Assembly (NCBI GenBank): GCA_014376885.1
Contig: JACMQR010000160.1
Location: forward strand, 1-13,808
Length of the DNA stretch: 13,808 nucleotides
Origin: Polaromonas sp.
GTDB taxonomy: Bacteria; Pseudomonadota; Gammaproteobacteria; Burkholderiales; Burkholderiaceae_C
Direction of reading: 5' to 3'
Shown: positions 13,245 through 13,808 of the stretch, piece by piece
How positions within the stretch are numbered: the stretch's first letter is position 1
Layout of the letters: the number at the start of each line of letters is the position of its first letter
The notes under the pieces: model-generated
Database searches by the model: none
What the model saw: only the letters and a program-made list of their open reading frames with translations
What the model was told of the DNA's origin: nothing
Translations under genes and position numbers: made by a program

Positions 13245-13275
13245 AATGTATCGCGGTCGAGCTCGGCTGTGTCAC
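13245..13275 (-). promoter_or_regulatory. candidate promoter of the small coiled-coil gene
   Basis: On the minus strand GTGACA (13275-13270, 5/6 match to TTGACA) and TACATT (13250-13245, 4/6 match to TATAAT) are separated by 19 nt, a little long. Transcription would start near 13238, giving a leader of about 44 nt to the ATG at 13194. Confidence 0.35.
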
Positions 13276-13304
13276 CGGTGATTAAGCCGTTTGGACTAAG
13301 CAGC

Positions 13305-13333
13305 CCGCCACCGGGCCTGGCCAGCCCTGGCGG
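13305..13333. repeat. imperfect hairpin after the ferritin-like gene
   Basis: CCGCCA (13305-13310) pairs with TGGCGG (13328-13333), and GGGC with GCCC inside, with a 2-nt bulge and a 7-nt loop. It lies just beyond the stop of the DUF455 gene on the minus strand. No T-run follows, so a terminator role is only possible. Confidence 0.4.
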
Positions 13334-13340
13334 CGCCTGT

Positions 13341-13808
13341 TCAGGCGCTGGCTGCCAGCAGGTCGAGTTCGGCCGCGCTAAAACCTGCCTGGGCCCTGGC
13401 CTGCAGGTTCAGCGGGCCTTTCAGGCGCGGCGCGCCATGCTCCCTGGCCAGCAGCGCGTAGGTCGCCACGGGTTCGAGCCCACGCTCGTCGCACAGATGG
13501 CGGTACCAGTGGTTGCCGATCGCCACATGGCCGATTTCGTCCTGCAAGATGATGTCCAGGATTGCCACGGCGCGCAGGGCATGCGGCGTGCCGACCCGGC
13601 GCAGCTTGGCCTGCATCGGCGGCGTTGCGTCCAGCCCGCGCGCCTCTAGCGTGCGCGGCACCAGCGCCATGCGCGCCAGCACATCGCCTTCGGTTTTGCG
13701 CGTCATGTCCCACAAGCCGGTGTGGGCCGCAAAATCGCCATAGTCCCAGCCCATCGCCTGCAGCTGGGCGCGCAGCAGACTGAAATGGTGCGCTTCTTCG
13801 GCCGCCAC
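13341..13808 (-). CDS. DUF455 family ferritin-like protein (C-terminal part)
   Basis: The visible 155 residues are the C-terminal part of a protein whose start lies beyond the right window edge; DUF455 members are usually near 270-290 residues. Recognisable parts are AAEEAHHFSLL at the truncated end, DYGDFAAHTGLWDM, ARMALVPRTLEARGLD and LDIILQDEIGHVAIGNHW. The EEAHH and DEIGH pairs have the ExxH character of ferritin-like four-helix diiron proteins, so metal binding is likely. The physiological role of the family is not established, although relatives include tRNA-hydroxylating MiaE-type and other diiron enzymes of similar fold. It is on the same strand as, and upstream of, the small coiled-coil gene. 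The apparent GTG at the edge is not a start. Confidence 0.88.
   Translation of the reverse strand: MAAEEAHHFSLLRAQLQAMGWDYGDFAAHTGLWDMTRKTEGDVLARMALVPRTLEARGLDATPPMQAKLRRVGTPHALRAVAILDIILQDEIGHVAIGNHWYRHLCDERGLEPVATYALLAREHGAPRLKGPLNLQARAQAGFSAAELDLLAASA

Noticed and set aside
1..13808. tRNA genes, CRISPR array, prophage, insertion sequence, toxin-antitoxin or defence system
   Set aside because: I saw no cloverleaf, regularly spaced repeats, transposase or phage genes. XerD here has the features of the chromosomal housekeeping recombinase, not a mobile integrase, and no attachment-site pair is seen.

Overview
This window looks like chromosome from a GC-rich betaproteobacterium of the Burkholderiales, most likely a Comamonadaceae member close to Polaromonas. 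That placement rests on protein flavour, the orphan Bug-type (TctC) binding protein, the DUF455 ferritin-like protein and the base composition. No search was run, so the genus is an inference. Nearly all the sequence is protein-coding. I see no tRNA, rRNA, CRISPR array, phage or insertion sequence.

Layout. Positions 1-1196 (minus) hold an ABC exporter pair: an ATPase and an FtsX/MacB-type permease cut by the window edge. The ATPase start overlaps the end of miaA (1187-2221, minus), which follows an alpha/beta-hydrolase lipoprotein (2255-3139, minus). A DUF3429 membrane protein (3243-3689, plus) converges on mutL (3724-5595, minus). A DedA membrane protein (5731-6390, plus) converges on a small glycine-zipper lipoprotein (6403-6615, minus). 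The coupled pair tsaE-amiC (8744-6784, minus) is divergent from queG (8715-9809, plus), and the 5' ends of tsaE and queG overlap. An AEC transporter (9917-10822, minus) is divergent from a Bug-type binding protein (10937-11905, plus). Then come xerD (12000-12902, plus), a small coiled-coil protein (12937-13194, minus) and the C-terminal part of a DUF455 ferritin-like protein (13341-13808, minus).

How the genes relate. The order queG<>tsaE-amidase-mutL-miaA on one strand matches the enterobacterial queG<>nnr-tsaE-amiB-mutL-miaA-hfq cluster. Here nnr and hfq are missing and several genes are interposed, so it reads as an opened-up ancestral cluster. MiaA (tRNA A37 i6A), TsaE (tRNA A37 t6A) and QueG (queuosine at tRNA position 34) are all anticodon-loop modification enzymes. 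AmiC and the lipoproteins act in the envelope. MutL repairs mismatches and XerD resolves chromosome dimers.

Hunt result. I found no new multigene system. The best signals are: (1) an apparent short dispersed element, with a core of GCTAT-N7-ATAGC, lying in frame inside miaA and mutL, more weakly inside tsaE, and also between genes; (2) a perfect 17-bp inverted repeat inside the DUF3429 coding region; (3) several genes whose -10-like hexamers sit about 6 nt before the start codon, suggesting leaderless mRNAs; (4) divergent, overlapping tsaE and queG start regions containing an 8-T run.
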